A stretch of 64,000 bases of DNA, taken from assembly GCA_021819245.1 (NCBI GenBank), contig JAKARI010000013.1, positions 1 to 64,000 of the forward strand, in the 5' to 3' direction. The notes below the pieces were generated by a model. That model was not told the DNA's origin, did no database searches, and saw only the letters and a program-made list of their open reading frames with translations. Origin of the DNA: Pseudomonadota bacterium (GTDB lineage Bacteria > Pseudomonadota > Gammaproteobacteria > Acidiferrobacterales > Acidiferrobacteraceae). Within the stretch, counting starts at the first letter, position 1; the number at the start of each line of letters is the position of its first letter. A program made the position numbers and the translations under genes. Below are positions 48,805 to 60,240 of this stretch, piece after piece.

Positions 48805-49826
48805 AACACCGCTGACTGGCCAGGGGTGATGGCGCGCTGCGGGCGGGCGAACAGGAGCACAAGCCCCCCCGGGCGCGTCTCGTCGGCCTCCACGCGCAGT
48901 TCTTGCAGCGACTGCCGGTACCGGATCCTGGCAAACCCATGCCAGGGGAGCGCCGGGGGCGGACCCAGCCAGGAGGGGGGGTCGGTGCGGCACGAGGATT
49001 TATAGAGGCTCGGATGACCCTCGCCCTGGGCTATGATGAGCGCATTATCCGCCGGGCGCTTGTCGGTGACATACCAGGCCGCCCCTGGACCACCGACGCC
49101 CAGGCCGTGGCGCTGGCCGATGGTGTAAAACATCAATCCGTCGTGCTGCCCTCGGGGTTCGCCATGGACAGTGTAGATGGGCCCGGGCGCGGCCTTGAGG
49201 TAACGCCCAAGGAAGGACGCGAAATGACGCTCCCCGATAAAGCAGATCCCGCTGCTGCCTTTGCGGTCTGCATTGGCAAGCCCGAGTCGGCGCGCGCGCT
49301 CACGCACCTCGGCCTTGGTGAAGTCGCCTATAGGAAAGCGTACGAACGGCAGAATGGCCGGATCGATGGTATGCAGAAAGTAGCTCTGGTCCTTGTCCTG
49401 ATCGTGCCCCGCAAGTAAGCGCAGATCACCGTCGCAGCGCGCCACGCGCGCGTGATGCCCGGTGGCCATGAGGTCTGCGCCCAGGCCCCGCGCATGACGC
49501 CAGAACACGTCGAACTTGATCTCGCGATTACAGAGGACATCCGGATTGGGGGTAAGGCCCCGCTCGCAGTCCGCGAGGAAGCGGGCGAACACGCGCTCAC
49601 GATAGGATCGCGCGAAATTGGCGGCATGCAGGGGGATTTCGAGGCATTCGGCAACCGCGCGCGCCGACTGATAATCCTCGGCCGCCGGACACAACCCGTC
49701 TTCGTCCTCGTCTTCCCAGTTCTTCATGAATAGGCCCGTGACGCGATAGCCTTGCTCCAAAAGCAAGGCGGCGGCGACGGCTGAATCGACACCGCCGGAC
49801 AGGGCCACGACGACATGGTGTGTCAT
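48720..49826 (-). CDS. mnmA: tRNA-specific 2-thiouridylase MnmA
   Basis: VVVALSGGVDSAVAAALL, GLFMKNWEDEDEDG, NPDVLCNREIKFDVF, KDQSYFL, GSSGICFIGERHF. Confidence 0.95.
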   Translation of the reverse strand: MTHHVVVALSGGVDSAVAAALLLEQGYRVTGLFMKNWEDEDEDGLCPAAEDYQSARAVAECLEIPLHAANFARSYRERVFARFLADCERGLTPNPDVLCNREIKFDVFWRHARGLGADLMATGHHARVARCDGDLRLLAGHDQDKDQSYFLHTIDPAILPFVRFPIGDFTKAEVRERARRLGLANADRKGSSGICFIGERHFASFLGRYLKAAPGPIYTVHGEPRGQHDGLMFYTIGQRHGLGVGGPGAAWYVTDKRPADNALIIAQGEGHPSLYKSSCRTDPPSWLGPPPALPWHGFARIRYRQSLQELRVEADETRPGGLVLLFARPQRAITPGQSAVFYNGRGVCLGGGVIALDAPPERASRTRI

Positions 49827-50275
49827 GGCGCTGGCGCGAGGACGTCGAGCGGGTAGCGCCGCCCGCTCTCGTAGTCCTCTACCGCGCGGCGCACCTGCGG
49901 GCCGCGATGATCGGCCACGCGCGCCATGAGCTCGGTGCGCGTCAACCACAGCGCCTGGTGTATTCCGGCATCGAGCGCCCGGTCTTGTTGATAGGCGCCC
50001 ACATCACCGATGATGGCAAAGCGCACATAGGTGACACCGCTCGCGCCTTCATAGTGATAGACGCCGAGCAGCGCACGCGGTATGAACTCCCACGCCGTCT
50101 CTTCCAGGGTCTCGCGCACGACCGCCTGCACCAGCGACTCATGCCGCTCGAGATGGCCTGCGGGCTGATTCAAGACCAGCCGTCCGGCGACCGTCTCCTC
50201 CACCAGCAGGAACCGCTGGTCACGCTTGACGATCGCCGCGACCGTCACATGGATATCACGGGACATCGCGGTCAT
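49823..50275 (-). CDS. nudJ: NUDIX hydrolase (NudJ-like)
   Basis: NUDIX box [25 protein letters not shown]; between mnmA and rluE. Confidence 0.87.
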   Translation of the reverse strand: MTAMSRDIHVTVAAIVKRDQRFLLVEETVAGRLVLNQPAGHLERHESLVQAVVRETLEETAWEFIPRALLGVYHYEGASGVTYVRFAIIGDVGAYQQDRALDAGIHQALWLTRTELMARVADHRGPQVRRAVEDYESGRRYPLDVLAPAP

Positions 50276-50810
50276 CCCCCACGGTGCGGTAGGTCCCGGT
50301 CGCGAGACCATCCAGGGTGTAGCGGCCGACGGCATAGCGCACAAGCCGCAAGGTCGGGTGGCCGACGGCTGCGGTCATACGCCGCACCTGCCGATTGCGC
50401 CCCTCACGCAGGGTGAGCGCGATCCAGCTCGTGGGTATGGTAAGCCGTACACGGATCGGCGGCGTGCGCGGCCACAACGCGGGCTCGGCAAGCGGCGCGA
50501 CCTCTGCTGCGCGGGTGCGTACCCCATCTAATATCACGCCCGCGGCGAGCGCCTTCAGGGCGCGTTCGTCCGGCACCCCCTCGACCTGGGCCCAGTAGGT
50601 CTTGGGCCAGCCGTTCCCGGGACGGGTGATGCGTGCGGCCAGCGCCGAGGAGTCCGTGAGCACCATGAGCCCCTCCGAATCGAGATCGAGCCGGCCCGCC
50701 GGATAGACGTGCGGTATCGGAATATAGTCCTTGAGCGTGCGCCGTCCGTGGGGATCGGTAAAGCGCGTGAGCACGCCATAGGGTTTGTTGAAGAGAACGA
50801 GATGGGCCAT
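50256..50810 (-). CDS. rluE: 23S rRNA pseudouridine synthase RluE-like
   Basis: [48 protein letters not shown]. Start at 50810 preferred because a TATAAT lies 2 nt upstream of the longer ORF start at 50855. Confidence 0.87.
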   Translation of the reverse strand: MAHLVLFNKPYGVLTRFTDPHGRRTLKDYIPIPHVYPAGRLDLDSEGLMVLTDSSALAARITRPGNGWPKTYWAQVEGVPDERALKALAAGVILDGVRTRAAEVAPLAEPALWPRTPPIRVRLTIPTSWIALTLREGRNRQVRRMTAAVGHPTLRLVRYAVGRYTLDGLATGTYRTVGDDRDVP

Positions 50811-50896
50811 ATCCTGTCCTGCCGGCTCAAGGTTCGCTACAATCGCAGCAGCCATTCATTATACCGCGCGGCGGGTCGCGCCTCACAGAGGGGAGC

Positions 50897-52132
50897 ATGA
50901 AAAACGATAAGGCAAGCGCCGGAGAAAAGATCACGGTGGGGCCGGATTTCCGTTTGCAGGTGCCGGATCATCCTATCATCCCGTTCATCGAAGGCGATGG
51001 CATCGGCGTGGATATCACGCCGGTAATGCGCCGGGTGGTCGATGCCGCGGTCGCCCGGGCCTATGGCCCGGCACGCGCGATCGTGTGGCGCGAGATTTAT
51101 GCGGGAGAGAAGGCCCATGCGCGCACGGGTCACTATCTGCCCAAGGAGACCTTAGCGGACATCGCCGAGTATGTGGTGTCGATCAAGGGCCCGCTTACGA
51201 CACCCGTGGGCGGCGGGATGCGGTCCCTGAACGTCGCGTTGCGCCAGGAACTCGATCTCTATGTCTGTCTGCGCCCGGTGCGCTACTTCCCAGGGGTCCC
51301 CAGCCCGCTCAAGGAGCCGGAGAAGACCGACATGGTGATCTTTCGGGAAAACTCCGAGGATATCTATGCCGGCATCGAGTGGCCGGCGCAGTCGCCGCAG
51401 GCCCGGCAACTCATCACGTTTCTGACAGACACCCTGGGCGTGCGCTCGATCCGCTTTCCCGATACCTCGGGGATCGGCATCAAACCCGTGTCGCAGCAAG
51501 GGACCGAACGGCTGGTGCGCAAGGCCCTGACGTACGCTATGACGCACCGGCGTCCGTCGGTCACGTTCGTGCACAAGGGCAACATCATGAAATATACCGA
51601 GGGGGCGTTTCGGCAATGGGGCTTCGATCTCGCCCGCCGCGAGTTCGGCGCGGTCGAGCACGACGGCCGCCTCATGATCGCGCGTCCGGATGGGGGTTCT
51701 GTGGTGATCAAAGACGTGATCGCCGATGCCTTTTTGCAGCAGATCCTGCTGCGCCCCGAGGAGTACAGCGTGATCGCAACGATGAACCTAAACGGCGATT
51801 ACATCTCCGACGCCCTGGCCGCCCAGGTCGGGGGTATTGGCATGGCCCCTGGCGCCAATCTCTCGGATAGCGTGGCGATGTTCGAGGCCACGCACGGGAC
51901 CGCCCCCCGCTATGCCGGACAAGACAAGGTGAATCCGTCGTCGCTGATCCTGTCTGCGGAGATGATGTTGCACCATATCGGCTGGGCCGAGGCGGCAGAC
52001 CTCATCGTGCGCGGTGTCGGCGGGGCGCTGGCGGCCGGCCGGGTGACCTATGACCTGGCGCGGCTGCGGCCCGGGGCGACCGAGGTCAGTTGTTCGGGCT
52101 TTGGCGAGGCCGTCATAGCGTTCATGGCCTAG
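50897..52132 (+). CDS. icd: Isocitrate dehydrogenase (NADP-type)
   Basis: [60 protein letters not shown]. Confidence 0.95.
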   Translation: MKNDKASAGEKITVGPDFRLQVPDHPIIPFIEGDGIGVDITPVMRRVVDAAVARAYGPARAIVWREIYAGEKAHARTGHYLPKETLADIAEYVVSIKGPLTTPVGGGMRSLNVALRQELDLYVCLRPVRYFPGVPSPLKEPEKTDMVIFRENSEDIYAGIEWPAQSPQARQLITFLTDTLGVRSIRFPDTSGIGIKPVSQQGTERLVRKALTYAMTHRRPSVTFVHKGNIMKYTEGAFRQWGFDLARREFGAVEHDGRLMIARPDGGSVVIKDVIADAFLQQILLRPEEYSVIATMNLNGDYISDALAAQVGGIGMAPGANLSDSVAMFEATHGTAPRYAGQDKVNPSSLILSAEMMLHHIGWAEAADLIVRGVGGALAAGRVTYDLARLRPGATEVSCSGFGEAVIAFMA

Positions 52133-52310
52133 GTGCGAGATGGGGCGTGAGGCGCCGGGGGCATGGCCGGGGCCCGCAGGCCACGACACATCGGATCGCC
52201 GCCGGCAGGGGATGATCATGCAGGGCCGGCGCAGGCCCCCTACGAGCCCGAGTGGCCGTGCCGCCATCCCGCACAGGCCATGCGGAGGGCCGTTTGTCGG
52301 AAAACCCAAG

Positions 52311-52333
52311 AAAAACCCGGCCGGGCCGGGTTT
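52311..52333 (-). terminator. Rho-independent terminator of the cspD-like gene
   Basis: AAACCCGGCC-G-GGCCGGGTTT perfect 10-bp stem with an oligo-A on the + strand (oligo-T on the minus strand). Confidence 0.8.
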
Positions 52334-52359
52334 CAAGGTGGTCAGATACGCGTGGCTGT

Positions 52360-52563
52360 TCAGACCGCGCGGATATTGGAGGCCTGCGGTCCCTTGGGGC
52401 CGTGTTGGACCTCGAATTCCACCTCTTGGCCTTCTTTCAGGGTCTTGTAGCCATCCATCTGAATTGCCGAGAAGTGGGCAAAGACGTCGTCACCCCCCGC
52501 GCTCGGTGAGATGAAGCCGTATCCCTTGCTCGCGTTGAACCACTTCACAATACCTGTTGCCAT
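52360..52563 (-). CDS. cspD: Cold-shock-domain protein (CspD position)
   Basis: [34 protein letters not shown]; divergent from clpS-clpA. Confidence 0.9.
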   Translation of the reverse strand: MATGIVKWFNASKGYGFISPSAGGDDVFAHFSAIQMDGYKTLKEGQEVEFEVQHGPKGPQASNIRAV

Positions 52564-52813
52564 ACCGTCATCCCCCTACTGATAGCGTGTCGCCCGCAAT
52601 GCCATGCTTGAAAACGGGTCATATTTTAGGTAATGCTCATAAAGGGCCCGGAACCTTAAGCCCTACGTTATTCATGCCTATTTCTCGTGGCAAGTCAAGA
52701 TGGGCGGCACGGACGCAAACCGGCCCTGGACGCGTGCCGGCGATCAGCAGAAAATCAGGACATGAGGACGCACAACAGAGAGGGATTTGGCGTGTCATCA
52801 CGGCGGGTGGGCC

Positions 52814-53131
52814 ATGGCGGATAGGCGGCCGGGGGAAATTGCGGATCTGGATATTCAGGAGGCCCGGCCCAAGGCCTCCTTGCCGCCCTTTTATAAGGTC
52901 ATCATTCTCAATGATGACTATACCCCCATGGAATTTGTGGTCTTGGTGCTCGAACGCTTCTTCCATAAAAATCGTGAGGACGCGACACGCATCATGCTGC
53001 ATGTGCATCAACGGGGCCTCGGTGTGTGCGGTGTCTATACAAGGGAAGTCGCCGAGACTAAAGTAAGACAAGTGACGGAGTTCTCCGGCGAGAATCGGCA
53101 TCCCTTGCAATGCACGCTGGAGCCTGAGTAG
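52814..53131 (+). CDS. clpS: ATP-dependent Clp protease adaptor ClpS
   Basis: [27 protein letters not shown]; upstream of clpA. Confidence 0.96.
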   Translation: MADRRPGEIADLDIQEARPKASLPPFYKVIILNDDYTPMEFVVLVLERFFHKNREDATRIMLHVHQRGLGVCGVYTREVAETKVRQVTEFSGENRHPLQCTLEPE

Positions 53132-53168
53132 GGATCGGTACTGACGTGATCTGGAGGTTTTCCTGCCT

Positions 53169-55433
53169 ATGCTATCCCAGGAGCTCGAATTCTCCCTGAA
53201 CATGGCCTTTCAGGAGGCTCGCGAGAAGCGCCATGAATTCATTACCGTTGAGCACCTCCTGGCGGCGCTTCTCGACAACCCGAGCGCGGCGCGCGTGCTG
53301 CGTGCCTGTGGGGGGAACATCGAGGAATTGCGGCGCAGCCTGACGGCCTTCCTGCGCGAGAACATCCCGACGCTGGCGCCGGGAAGCCAGGTCGAGACCC
53401 AGCCCACGCTGGGCTTTCAGCGCGTCATTCAGCGCGCCGTGCTGCATGTGCAGGGCGTGGGAAAAAAGGAGGTGACGGGGGCGAATGTCCTGGTCGCGAT
53501 CTTTAGCGAGAAGGAGTCGCACGCCGTGTATTTTCTGCAAAAGCAGAACATCACCCGCTTTGACGTCGTGAACTACATCTCGCACGGCATCTCCAAAGTG
53601 CCGGGCGAGGGGCATGAGCTGTCGGCCTCCGACGAGCAGGAGGAAGGGACGGCCGCGGCCACCGAGCGTGGCGCGCTGGATGTGTTCGCCGTCAATCTCA
53701 ATGAGCAGGCAAGGCTCGGCAAGATCGATCCCTTGATCGGGCGCGACCAGGAGATGAGCCGCACGGTGCAGATACTCTGCCGTCGCCGCAAGAACAATCC
53801 CCTCTATGTGGGCGAGGCCGGGGTCGGCAAGACCGCGATCGCCGAGGGGCTCGCGAAGAAGATCGTGGATGGCGAGGTGCCGGAGATCCTTGCGCACAGC
53901 ACGATTTATGCCCTCGACATGGGCGCGCTCCTCGCTGGAACCAAGTACCGCGGGGATTTCGAGAAGCGCTTAAAGGCCGTCATAGCGCACATCAAGAAAC
54001 AGGATAATGCCATCTTGTTCATAGACGAGATCCACACCATCATCGGGGCCGGTGCGGCCTCGGGAGGGGCCATGGACGCGTCCAACCTGCTCAAGCCCGC
54101 GCTCGCGTCCGGGGATCTCAAGTGCATAGGCTCTACGACCTATCAGGAGTACCGCGGCATCTTCGAAAAGGATCGCGCGCTCTCGCGCCGCTTTCAGAAG
54201 ATCGACGTGCCGGAGCCCTCGGTCGAGGAGGCCGTTCAGATCCTGCGCGGACTGAAAGGACGCTTCGAGCAGCATCACGGCGTGCGCTATACGCAGCAGG
54301 CGCTGCGCACCGCGGTGGAACTATCGAGCCGCTACATAGGCGACCGGCATCTGCCGGACAAGGCGATCGATGTGATCGACGAGGCCGGGGCGAGTGTCCA
54401 TCTGGCGGCACCGAGCCGGCGCAAGAAGACCATCGGGGTCCCTGAGATCGAGGAGATCGTGGCGCGCATCGCGCGGATTCCTCAAAAGCATGTGTCGACG
54501 TCGGACCGGGAGGCGCTGCGCAACCTCGAGCGCGACCTCAAGCTCGTGGTGTTCGGCCAGGATGCGGCTGTAGAGGCCTTGGCGGCGTCCATAAAGATGG
54601 CGCGATCGGGATTGCGCGAAGGGGAAAAACCGATTGGTTCCTATCTGTTCTTGGGCCCAACCGGCGTCGGCAAGACCGAGGTCACACGGCAGCTAGCGTA
54701 TATCCTTGGCCTGCAGCTCGTGCGGTTTGACATGTCCGAGTATATGGAAAGGCATACGGTATCACGCCTCATCGGCGCACCGCCTGGCTATGTGGGCTTC
54801 GATCAGGGCGGTCTGCTCACCGACGCGATCAATAAGCACCCGCACTGCGTCCTTTTGCTAGACGAGATCGAAAAGGCCCATTCGGGGGTGTTCAACCTGC
54901 TGCTGCAGGTCATGGATCATGGCACGCTAACCGACAATAACGGTCGCAAGGCGGATTTCCGGCACGTGATTATCGTCATGACCACCAATGCCGGTGCAGA
55001 GCAGATGGGCCGTTCGGGCATGGGATTTCTGCCGTCGGAGAAGGCGGGCGAGGAGTTCGTCGCGATCAAGCAAACCTTCACGCCGGAATTTCGCAACCGG
55101 CTCGATGCCATCATAAGCTTTGGTGCGCTCACACCCGAGACCATCGCCCACGTCGTCGACAAGTTCGTGGTCGAGCTCGAAGGGCAGCTCGAGGACAAGG
55201 GCGTGACCATCGACGTCGAGCCCTCGGCGCGCGCGTGGCTTGCACGCCATGGGTACGATCCGGCCATGGGTGCGCGGCCGATGGCACGCATCATTCAGGA
55301 GCAGATCAAAAAGCCCCTTGCCAACGAGCTCCTCTTTGGGCGCCTTTCCAACGGCGGTGCCGTGAGCGTGCGCGAGGAAAACGACAGTCTCATGTTCGAT
55401 TATGCCGAAAAGCCTGTGGGCGTACAGGAATAG
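53169..55433 (+). CDS. clpA: ATP-dependent Clp protease ATP-binding subunit ClpA
   Basis: Clp N-domain; two AAA+ modules ([30 protein letters not shown]). Confidence 0.97.
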   Translation: MLSQELEFSLNMAFQEAREKRHEFITVEHLLAALLDNPSAARVLRACGGNIEELRRSLTAFLRENIPTLAPGSQVETQPTLGFQRVIQRAVLHVQGVGKKEVTGANVLVAIFSEKESHAVYFLQKQNITRFDVVNYISHGISKVPGEGHELSASDEQEEGTAAATERGALDVFAVNLNEQARLGKIDPLIGRDQEMSRTVQILCRRRKNNPLYVGEAGVGKTAIAEGLAKKIVDGEVPEILAHSTIYALDMGALLAGTKYRGDFEKRLKAVIAHIKKQDNAILFIDEIHTIIGAGAASGGAMDASNLLKPALASGDLKCIGSTTYQEYRGIFEKDRALSRRFQKIDVPEPSVEEAVQILRGLKGRFEQHHGVRYTQQALRTAVELSSRYIGDRHLPDKAIDVIDEAGASVHLAAPSRRKKTIGVPEIEEIVARIARIPQKHVSTSDREALRNLERDLKLVVFGQDAAVEALAASIKMARSGLREGEKPIGSYLFLGPTGVGKTEVTRQLAYILGLQLVRFDMSEYMERHTVSRLIGAPPGYVGFDQGGLLTDAINKHPHCVLLLDEIEKAHSGVFNLLLQVMDHGTLTDNNGRKADFRHVIIVMTTNAGAEQMGRSGMGFLPSEKAGEEFVAIKQTFTPEFRNRLDAIISFGALTPETIAHVVDKFVVELEGQLEDKGVTIDVEPSARAWLARHGYDPAMGARPMARIIQEQIKKPLANELLFGRLSNGGAVSVREENDSLMFDYAEKPVGVQE

Positions 55434-55539
55434 ATCGATCGCGGGCGCGGGCGCGCATACGCCGCGATCGCGTGCGCCGGGACTTTTGCCGTCTTGCCCG
55501 CTGTACGAGCGGGTTCCGACGCGCGACGAGTCAGGGCGC

Positions 55540-55791
55540 ATGCTCGGCGACTTCATGATGCTGATCCCGGGGCTTCGCGAGCGTCCCACCCTTGAGCGCA
55601 GTGCGGTCATAAACCGCGTCAATGGTGTCCTGAGGGCCTTTCCCGAGGTCGTGTTCGCGGACATGAATCTGCCGCTCAACCTGCTCTGGGTGAGCGTGCG
55701 CTCGCGCCCCGGGATCGTGCTCGACATTGCGTGCTGCGTGAAATTTCATGTGCCGGAGGCGCTGCTCGTCGGTCCCAAGACATCCCGATAG
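55540..55791 (+). CDS. Conserved-looking hypothetical protein
   Basis: ORF 55402-55791 with plausible start MLGDFMMLIPGLRERP at 55540; no family recognised. Confidence 0.5.
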   Translation: MLGDFMMLIPGLRERPTLERSAVINRVNGVLRAFPEVVFADMNLPLNLLWVSVRSRPGIVLDIACCVKFHVPEALLVGPKTSR

Positions 55792-55821
55792 ACATCGTGC
55801 TGTCAATAAGACCGGTTCCCG

Positions 55822-56040
55822 TTAACGGGCGCGAAAGACGATGCGGCCCTTGGTGAGGTCGTAGGGGGTAAGCTGGACGGTCACCTTGTCACCGGTCAAA
55901 ATGCGGATGTAGTTCTTGCGCATCTTGCCGGAGATGTGCGCGGTGACGACATGACCATTGTCGAGCTTGACGCGAAATAGCGTATTGGGCAGGGTATCGA
56001 CGATGGTACCCTCCATTTCGATATGTTCTTCCTTCGACAC
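55822..56040 (-). CDS. infA: Translation initiation factor IF-1
   Basis: [75 protein letters not shown] start at 56040 gives the canonical 72 aa. Confidence 0.97.
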   Translation of the reverse strand: MSKEEHIEMEGTIVDTLPNTLFRVKLDNGHVVTAHISGKMRKNYIRILTGDKVTVQLTPYDLTKGRIVFRAR

Positions 56041-56128
56041 TCTCTCACGCTCCCAAAGAAGGCGCTTATGATGCCCGAAGCCCGGGGTTGCGTAAAGACA
56101 TTTTCGGTCGCCATGAGCGGGCAGGTAG

Positions 56129-56866
56129 TTAGTCCCGTCGTCTTGCGGCCTCATCGATCCCAAGCGGCGACCAGTGGCCGCCACGATAGGCCTCGAGCGG
56201 CTTAAATCGCGCCTTGTAGGCCATTTTCCGGCTGCCTTCGACCCAATACCCGAGATAGAGAAACGGCAGACCGCGCCGGCGGGCCTCGGCAATCTGCCAG
56301 ACAATGGCATAGGTCCCAAGCCCCCTTTGCGTCAGGGCCGGGTCGAAAAAGGTATAGACCGCCGATAGCCCGTCTGGCAATGCGTCGACGACAGCCACAC
56401 AGGCGAGCGCGCGGGCCATGCGGAATTCGTAAAAGATGGTGTGGCCGTGCCGGCCTGCAAGAAAGCGCATATAGGTGGGCGGATCGGGATCGGCCATGCT
56501 GCCGCCCGGATGGCGGGCATTCTGATAGCGCCGGAACAAGGCATAGTGCTCGGCCTCGAAGGCCGCCGCGCGGGCGTTCACGGCGAGATCGCCGTTGCGC
56601 GCCAGGGCGCGTCTTTGCGCGCGGCTTGCCACGAAGGACTCGACCGGGATACGCACCGGCACGCAGGCCCGGCAATCCGGGCAGTGCGGGCGGTAGATCA
56701 CGTCTCCGCTGCGGCGAAACCCGCGGCCGTTGAGCTCGCCTAGGAGCTCATGGGTCAGGGGGAAGCGCGGGTCGATAAAGAGCGTGCCGGCCATCCGGTC
56801 GGGCAGATAGCTGCAGGCATGAGGCGCGGACACATAGAGGCGCGGGCCGCCTCTGATAGCGATCAT
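56129..56866 (-). CDS. bpt: Aspartate/glutamate leucyltransferase (Bpt, arginyltransferase-like)
   Basis: [78 protein letters not shown]. Confidence 0.94.
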   Translation of the reverse strand: MIAIRGGPRLYVSAPHACSYLPDRMAGTLFIDPRFPLTHELLGELNGRGFRRSGDVIYRPHCPDCRACVPVRIPVESFVASRAQRRALARNGDLAVNARAAAFEAEHYALFRRYQNARHPGGSMADPDPPTYMRFLAGRHGHTIFYEFRMARALACVAVVDALPDGLSAVYTFFDPALTQRGLGTYAIVWQIAEARRRGLPFLYLGYWVEGSRKMAYKARFKPLEAYRGGHWSPLGIDEAARRRD

Positions 56867-57555
56867 GGCCCCACCTCGGCGGTGGATTGCCAGCGGCCGG
56901 CCTCAATCGGCAGGCCTATGGCGTCGCGCAGGCGGGTAAGGAAGACGCGCCGCGGCATCAGTGTGGCGCCGAGCGAGGCCATGTGATCGGACGGGACCTG
57001 GCAGTCTATGAGGGCAAAGCCCGCCGCCTTGAGACGCGCTACGAGCCCTACGAAGGCGATCTTCGAGGCATAATCTGCGGCACTAAACATGGACTCTCCG
57101 AAAAACGCGCCCCCCAACGCCACACCGTAGAGCCCGCCGATGAGCGCCTCCCCGTACCAGACCTCCGCGCTGTGGGCATGGCCGCGCGCGAAAAGATCCT
57201 CATAGGCGGCCACCATCGCGGCATTGATCCAGGTCCCTGGTTGCCGCGCGCGCGGTGCCGCGCATGCGCGAATCACTCGCGAAAACGCGGTATCAAAGCG
57301 GATGGCATAATCATGCCTGCGCAGGGCCTTGGCAAGGCTGCGGTTGACGCGAAGGTCCAGGGGCGAGAGCGCCATGCGTGGGTCCGGAGACCACCATAGG
57401 ATGGGGGGCTCGTTGTACCATGGAAAGATTCCCGCCGCGTAGGCCCGCAACAGGCGCTCGGCCGCAAGGTCGCCGCCGGCGGCAAGCGGCGCATCCCCCG
57501 GCGCGCGGTCTGCCTCGGGAAAATCCAGAGAGTCCGGGTCAAGCCAGGCGATCAT
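56863..57555 (-). CDS. aat: Leucyl/phenylalanyl-tRNA-protein transferase
   Basis: AYAAGIFPWYNEPPILWWSPDPRMAL; GEALIGGLYGVALGGAFFGESMFS. Confidence 0.96.
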   Translation of the reverse strand: MIAWLDPDSLDFPEADRAPGDAPLAAGGDLAAERLLRAYAAGIFPWYNEPPILWWSPDPRMALSPLDLRVNRSLAKALRRHDYAIRFDTAFSRVIRACAAPRARQPGTWINAAMVAAYEDLFARGHAHSAEVWYGEALIGGLYGVALGGAFFGESMFSAADYASKIAFVGLVARLKAAGFALIDCQVPSDHMASLGATLMPRRVFLTRLRDAIGLPIEAGRWQSTAEVGP

Positions 57556-57586
57556 TGCCGCCCCACGCACAATCTGTGCAACCTCA

Positions 57587-58729
57587 TCATGGCTTACGAA
57601 ACGGTGTATGTTCGTTCAATTCATTGAGGACCATCTCAAGGCCCTTGTGTTCGCGCGTCAGGAAATCGTCGACCGCGCGCTGGAATTGTGGATGATCCAG
57701 CCAGTGCATCGAATGGGTGGACCTGGGCAGGAAGCCGCGGCTTAGCTTATGCTCGCCCTGAGCCCCGGCCTCGAATCGCGTTAGGCCGTGCGCCAGGCAA
57801 TACTCAATTGCCTGATAATAACAGGTCTCGAAATGCAGGCCCGGTATGGCGGCAAGTCCTCCCCAATAGCGGCCATACAAGGTAGTCTGATCGCGAAAGA
57901 AGAGGGCGCCCGCGACCGGCGTGGCGTCGATAGTGCCGAGCAGCAGCACCACACCCGGGACCTGTGCGCCGATGCGCGAGAAGAAATCGCGTGTAAGGTA
58001 GGCGATTGCCCCGTACTTGGCGATCGTGGCGCTATAGGTGTCATAAAAGGTGTCCCATAACGACTCGCGCAATGTGGGGCCTTCATAGAAGGTGTAGCGA
58101 ACGCCGGCCTGCGCAACCTGACGGCGTTCGCGGCGGATATTCTTGCGCTTGGGCGCCGACAGGGCGGCAAGATAATCGTCAAAGGCGGGCCAGCCTTCAT
58201 TGTGCCAGTGGAACTGCAGGCCCGTGCGGCGGGACAATCCTGCCGCCGATAACGTCTCGCTCAAGGCGCTATCGGTAAACAGCCAGTGGACTGACGAGGC
58301 CCCGGTGGCGGCGGCATGCGCGCGTAGGGCATCGGCTGCGGCATGGGCGATGTCGGGCGCGCAGGGCTCAGGGCATAGGATGCGCGGGCCGCTTACCGGA
58401 GTGTAGGGGATTGCCACCACGAGTTTCGGATAGTAGGGGAGGCCCGCCGCTTCATAGGCCCGTGCCCACGCCCAGTCGAAGACATACTCGCCATACGAAT
58501 GGGTCTTGCGATAGGCCGGGACGAGTGCCGCGAGTTCCCTGCCGCGATAGAGCGCAAGCGGCTCCGGATACCAGCCGCTGGTCCCGCCTACCGAGCCGCT
58601 CTCCTCGAGGGCACACAGGAACTCGTGGCGCACGAATGGCTGGGGCCCGGCACAGGCATTCCAGTCGTCGCGCGGCACCTCCGCCACGCTCTTGAGGAAC
58701 CGGTAGCGGATGGCCGGCGATTGGTTCAT
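57587..58729 (-). CDS. FemAB-like/GNAT-fold protein
   Basis: PFVRHEFLCALEESGSVGGTSGWYP; SAPKRKNIRRERR; FETCYYQAIEYCLAHGLTRFEAGAQGEHKLSRGFLP. Confidence 0.83.
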   Translation of the reverse strand: MNQSPAIRYRFLKSVAEVPRDDWNACAGPQPFVRHEFLCALEESGSVGGTSGWYPEPLALYRGRELAALVPAYRKTHSYGEYVFDWAWARAYEAAGLPYYPKLVVAIPYTPVSGPRILCPEPCAPDIAHAAADALRAHAAATGASSVHWLFTDSALSETLSAAGLSRRTGLQFHWHNEGWPAFDDYLAALSAPKRKNIRRERRQVAQAGVRYTFYEGPTLRESLWDTFYDTYSATIAKYGAIAYLTRDFFSRIGAQVPGVVLLLGTIDATPVAGALFFRDQTTLYGRYWGGLAAIPGLHFETCYYQAIEYCLAHGLTRFEAGAQGEHKLSRGFLPRSTHSMHWLDHPQFQRAVDDFLTREHKGLEMVLNELNEHTPFRKP

Positions 58730-60152
58730 GGCCGCGATACAGGCCCCAGCTCTTTGTTGTGTCCATGGCCTGCGGGAGAGACGGCGTCTGGCGGCCGCAA
58801 GAGGGCGTTGAGCCGCTTTATGTCGGCTGCCTTCAGATGACTCATGGCCGCGGTGAGCTCGAGCCGGCCGAGGAGATAATCATACACGGCACGCGCGAAG
58901 TCGCGCCGCGAACGGTAGTAGGCCTGCTCGGCGCGCAGTACATCGACATTGTTGCGTATACCCACCCGCATTCCCAACCGCTCAGAGGCGAGCGCCACGC
59001 GCGCGGCCTTCTTCGCGGCCGCGAGGGCCGCTACCTCGTGATAGCCGTTGCGTACGTTGAGAAAGGCCTGCCGGACATCGAATTGGATACGGCGCTGAGC
59101 GCGCAGCACGGCCACATGCGCCCGGAAGGCCGCAGCGCTTGCGCGCTCGCTCTCGGCCGATAATTCCCCACCCTGGTAGATCGGTAGGTTCAGGTCAACA
59201 CCGATGGTCTTGTCGCTTAGGGTCGTCCCGAATCCGAACTCGCCATCGTCGGCGCGCGTGTAGCTGTAGCTCGCCTCTGCGGTAATCGTAGGATAACGCG
59301 CGGCGGATGCCGCGTGTGCGCTTTCGGAGGCGGCATGCGCCTGCGAGCGGGCGGCCTGCAAGATCAGGCTTTGGCGCTGTGCCCGGGCCTCGTCTGCGAT
59401 CAGGGTCCCGGTGCGCGGACGCGGCAGGGAGCGATGGAGATTGAGCGGCCACAGATGACGAGCCGGTAGGCCGGTCATGCGCTCGATGCGCGCGCGCGCA
59501 AGCCGCACGGCGTTATGGGCCGTGAGCATCTGGGCATGGACGACCTCATAGCGCGCCCAGGCCTCGTTGGCGTCCGTAATGGACGCGCGCCCCAGATGGA
59601 AGCTATGCATGGCGCTTTCATACTCGGCACGCAGCGCTCGCTCCTCGGCACGGCGCAGCCGCAGGTCATCGCGCGCCAGCAGGAATCCAAAGTATTGAGC
59701 AGACACCGTCAGAATCAGATTGCTGCGCGCAAGGGCGTAACGCAGCCGCGCGGCCTGCATGGTGGCGCCTGCCGCCTGCCAGGCGTAGAGCGCATGGATG
59801 TCGAGCAGGGTCTGTGTGACGGACACACCATAGCCGTGGGCGTTGAACGTAAAATGCCCGCTCGGAAACACAAGCCCGCCGACACCCCCTATGATCGTGC
59901 TCGTAAGATCGTTATAGCTCGTGTTCGCTTGCGCCGATACATGCGGCAGAAATGCCGAGCGGGCCTTGGGACCTAGGGTACGCGCCTCGCGGTAGGAGGC
60001 CCCGGCCTGCCGGTAACCCATATCATGAAGACACGCCGCCTGAAAGATATCCTCGAGATTGGCGGCCGGGGCCGGGGCCGCAGTCAAGGCAAAGAGGAGC
60101 GATAGGAACGCGAGCGATGCGCGCTTTGGCATGATCATGATATAGACCATTC
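58726..60152 (-). CDS. TolC-family outer membrane efflux protein
   Basis: Signal peptide; two OEP-like repeats with Ala-rich helices; GVDLNLPIYQGGELSAESERASAAA; RNNVDVLRAEQAYYRSRRDFA. Start approximate. Confidence 0.87.
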
Positions 60153-60240
60153 TCCCGTGATCAGGTGCCCCGGTGGCAGAGGGCGCTAGGATAGCACTTT
60201 CGGGGGCGTCGGCACCGATGCCCACAACACTCACAGACCT

